From positions 2,185,501 to 2,249,500 of the forward strand of contig JAKTNV010000061.1 in the NCBI GenBank assembly GCA_022747635.1: a stretch of DNA of 64,000 nt, written 5' to 3'. This DNA is from Hetaerina americana. Its lineage: Eukaryota > Arthropoda > Insecta > Odonata > Calopterygidae. A program made the position numbers and the translations under genes. This document shows, in pieces, positions 63,898-64,000 of the stretch. The notes below the pieces were generated by a model. That model saw only the letters and a list, made by a program, of their open reading frames with translations, ran no database searches and had not been told where the DNA came from. Position 1 is the first letter of the stretch. Every line of letters begins with the position of its first letter.

Positions 63898-63898
<1 letters not shown>
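63671..63898. repeat. large foldback: two arms of about 108 bp around an 11-base loop
   Basis: 63671-63781 and 63793-63898 are inverted copies with only a few mismatches and one 5-base indel (arm core tttcttccgatgaagacgga). The arms contain repeated gacggaatt/tccgtc words, so nested small stems are possible. The right side joins (TA)n at once. It may be a foldback transposon or MITE; no coding capacity. Confidence 0.93.
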
Positions 63899-63901
<3 letters not shown>

Positions 63902-63958
<57 letters not shown>

Positions 63959-63985
63959 TCTATATATGTGTGTATATATATACTA
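63902..63985. repeat. (TA)n microsatellite at the window edge
   Basis: TA repeats with catatatctatatatgtgtg interruptions directly following the foldback. Confidence 0.92.
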
Positions 63986-64000
63986 TGACCAACCAGAAGT

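Overview
The window looks like nuclear DNA of an arthropod, probably an insect. It is AT-rich and gene-poor. It carries long (TA)n tracts, tRNA-derived SINEs, 5'-truncated non-LTR retrotransposons and several mariner-family DNA transposons. The only host protein-coding exon I can support is on the minus strand near the left edge: the first coding exon of an aristaless (al)-type paired-class homeobox gene, with ATG at 2765 and a splice donor after base 2443. It ends inside the homeodomain, and the remaining exons are not visible in 1-2442, so they should lie to the left of the window. Everything to the right is upstream of al: introns, 5' UTR exons, regulatory DNA or intergenic DNA.

Layout. 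Positions 1-5000 hold a LINE 3' end, SINE relics and the al exon. Positions 5-13.5 kb hold a second LINE 3' end, a large hairpin around (TA)n, a full SINE, and a foldback element with a tRNA-like core that abuts an internally deleted mariner. Positions 13.5-24.7 kb are mostly unannotated AT-rich DNA with three or four GC-rich islands and a perfect 30-bp palindrome. Positions 24.7-31.6 kb hold a (TTA)n array on a LINE tail, a 167-bp MITE, a LINE 3' end split by a nested insertion, and an almost intact 1340-bp mariner with one frameshift. Positions 31.6-42.5 kb hold several SINEs, a possible hAT-like element and a CR1/Jockey-like LINE 3' end. Positions 42.5-57.6 kb are AT-rich desert with (TA)n tracts, two clear SINEs, and a CpG-dense island at 48.2-48.6 kb whose minus strand ends in a strong splice donor, a candidate untranslated first exon of al. 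Positions 57.6-64 kb hold a second deleted mariner, a decayed LINE endonuclease fragment and a large near-perfect foldback at the right edge.

The transposon fossils dominate. The mariners show a full-length copy and core-deleted derivatives side by side, and the LINE and SINE tails appear to have seeded or used microsatellites ((TAA)n and (TA)n). I found no RNA genes other than SINE heads, no CRISPR and no bacterial or viral genes. Family assignments come from reading motifs, not from a database search.
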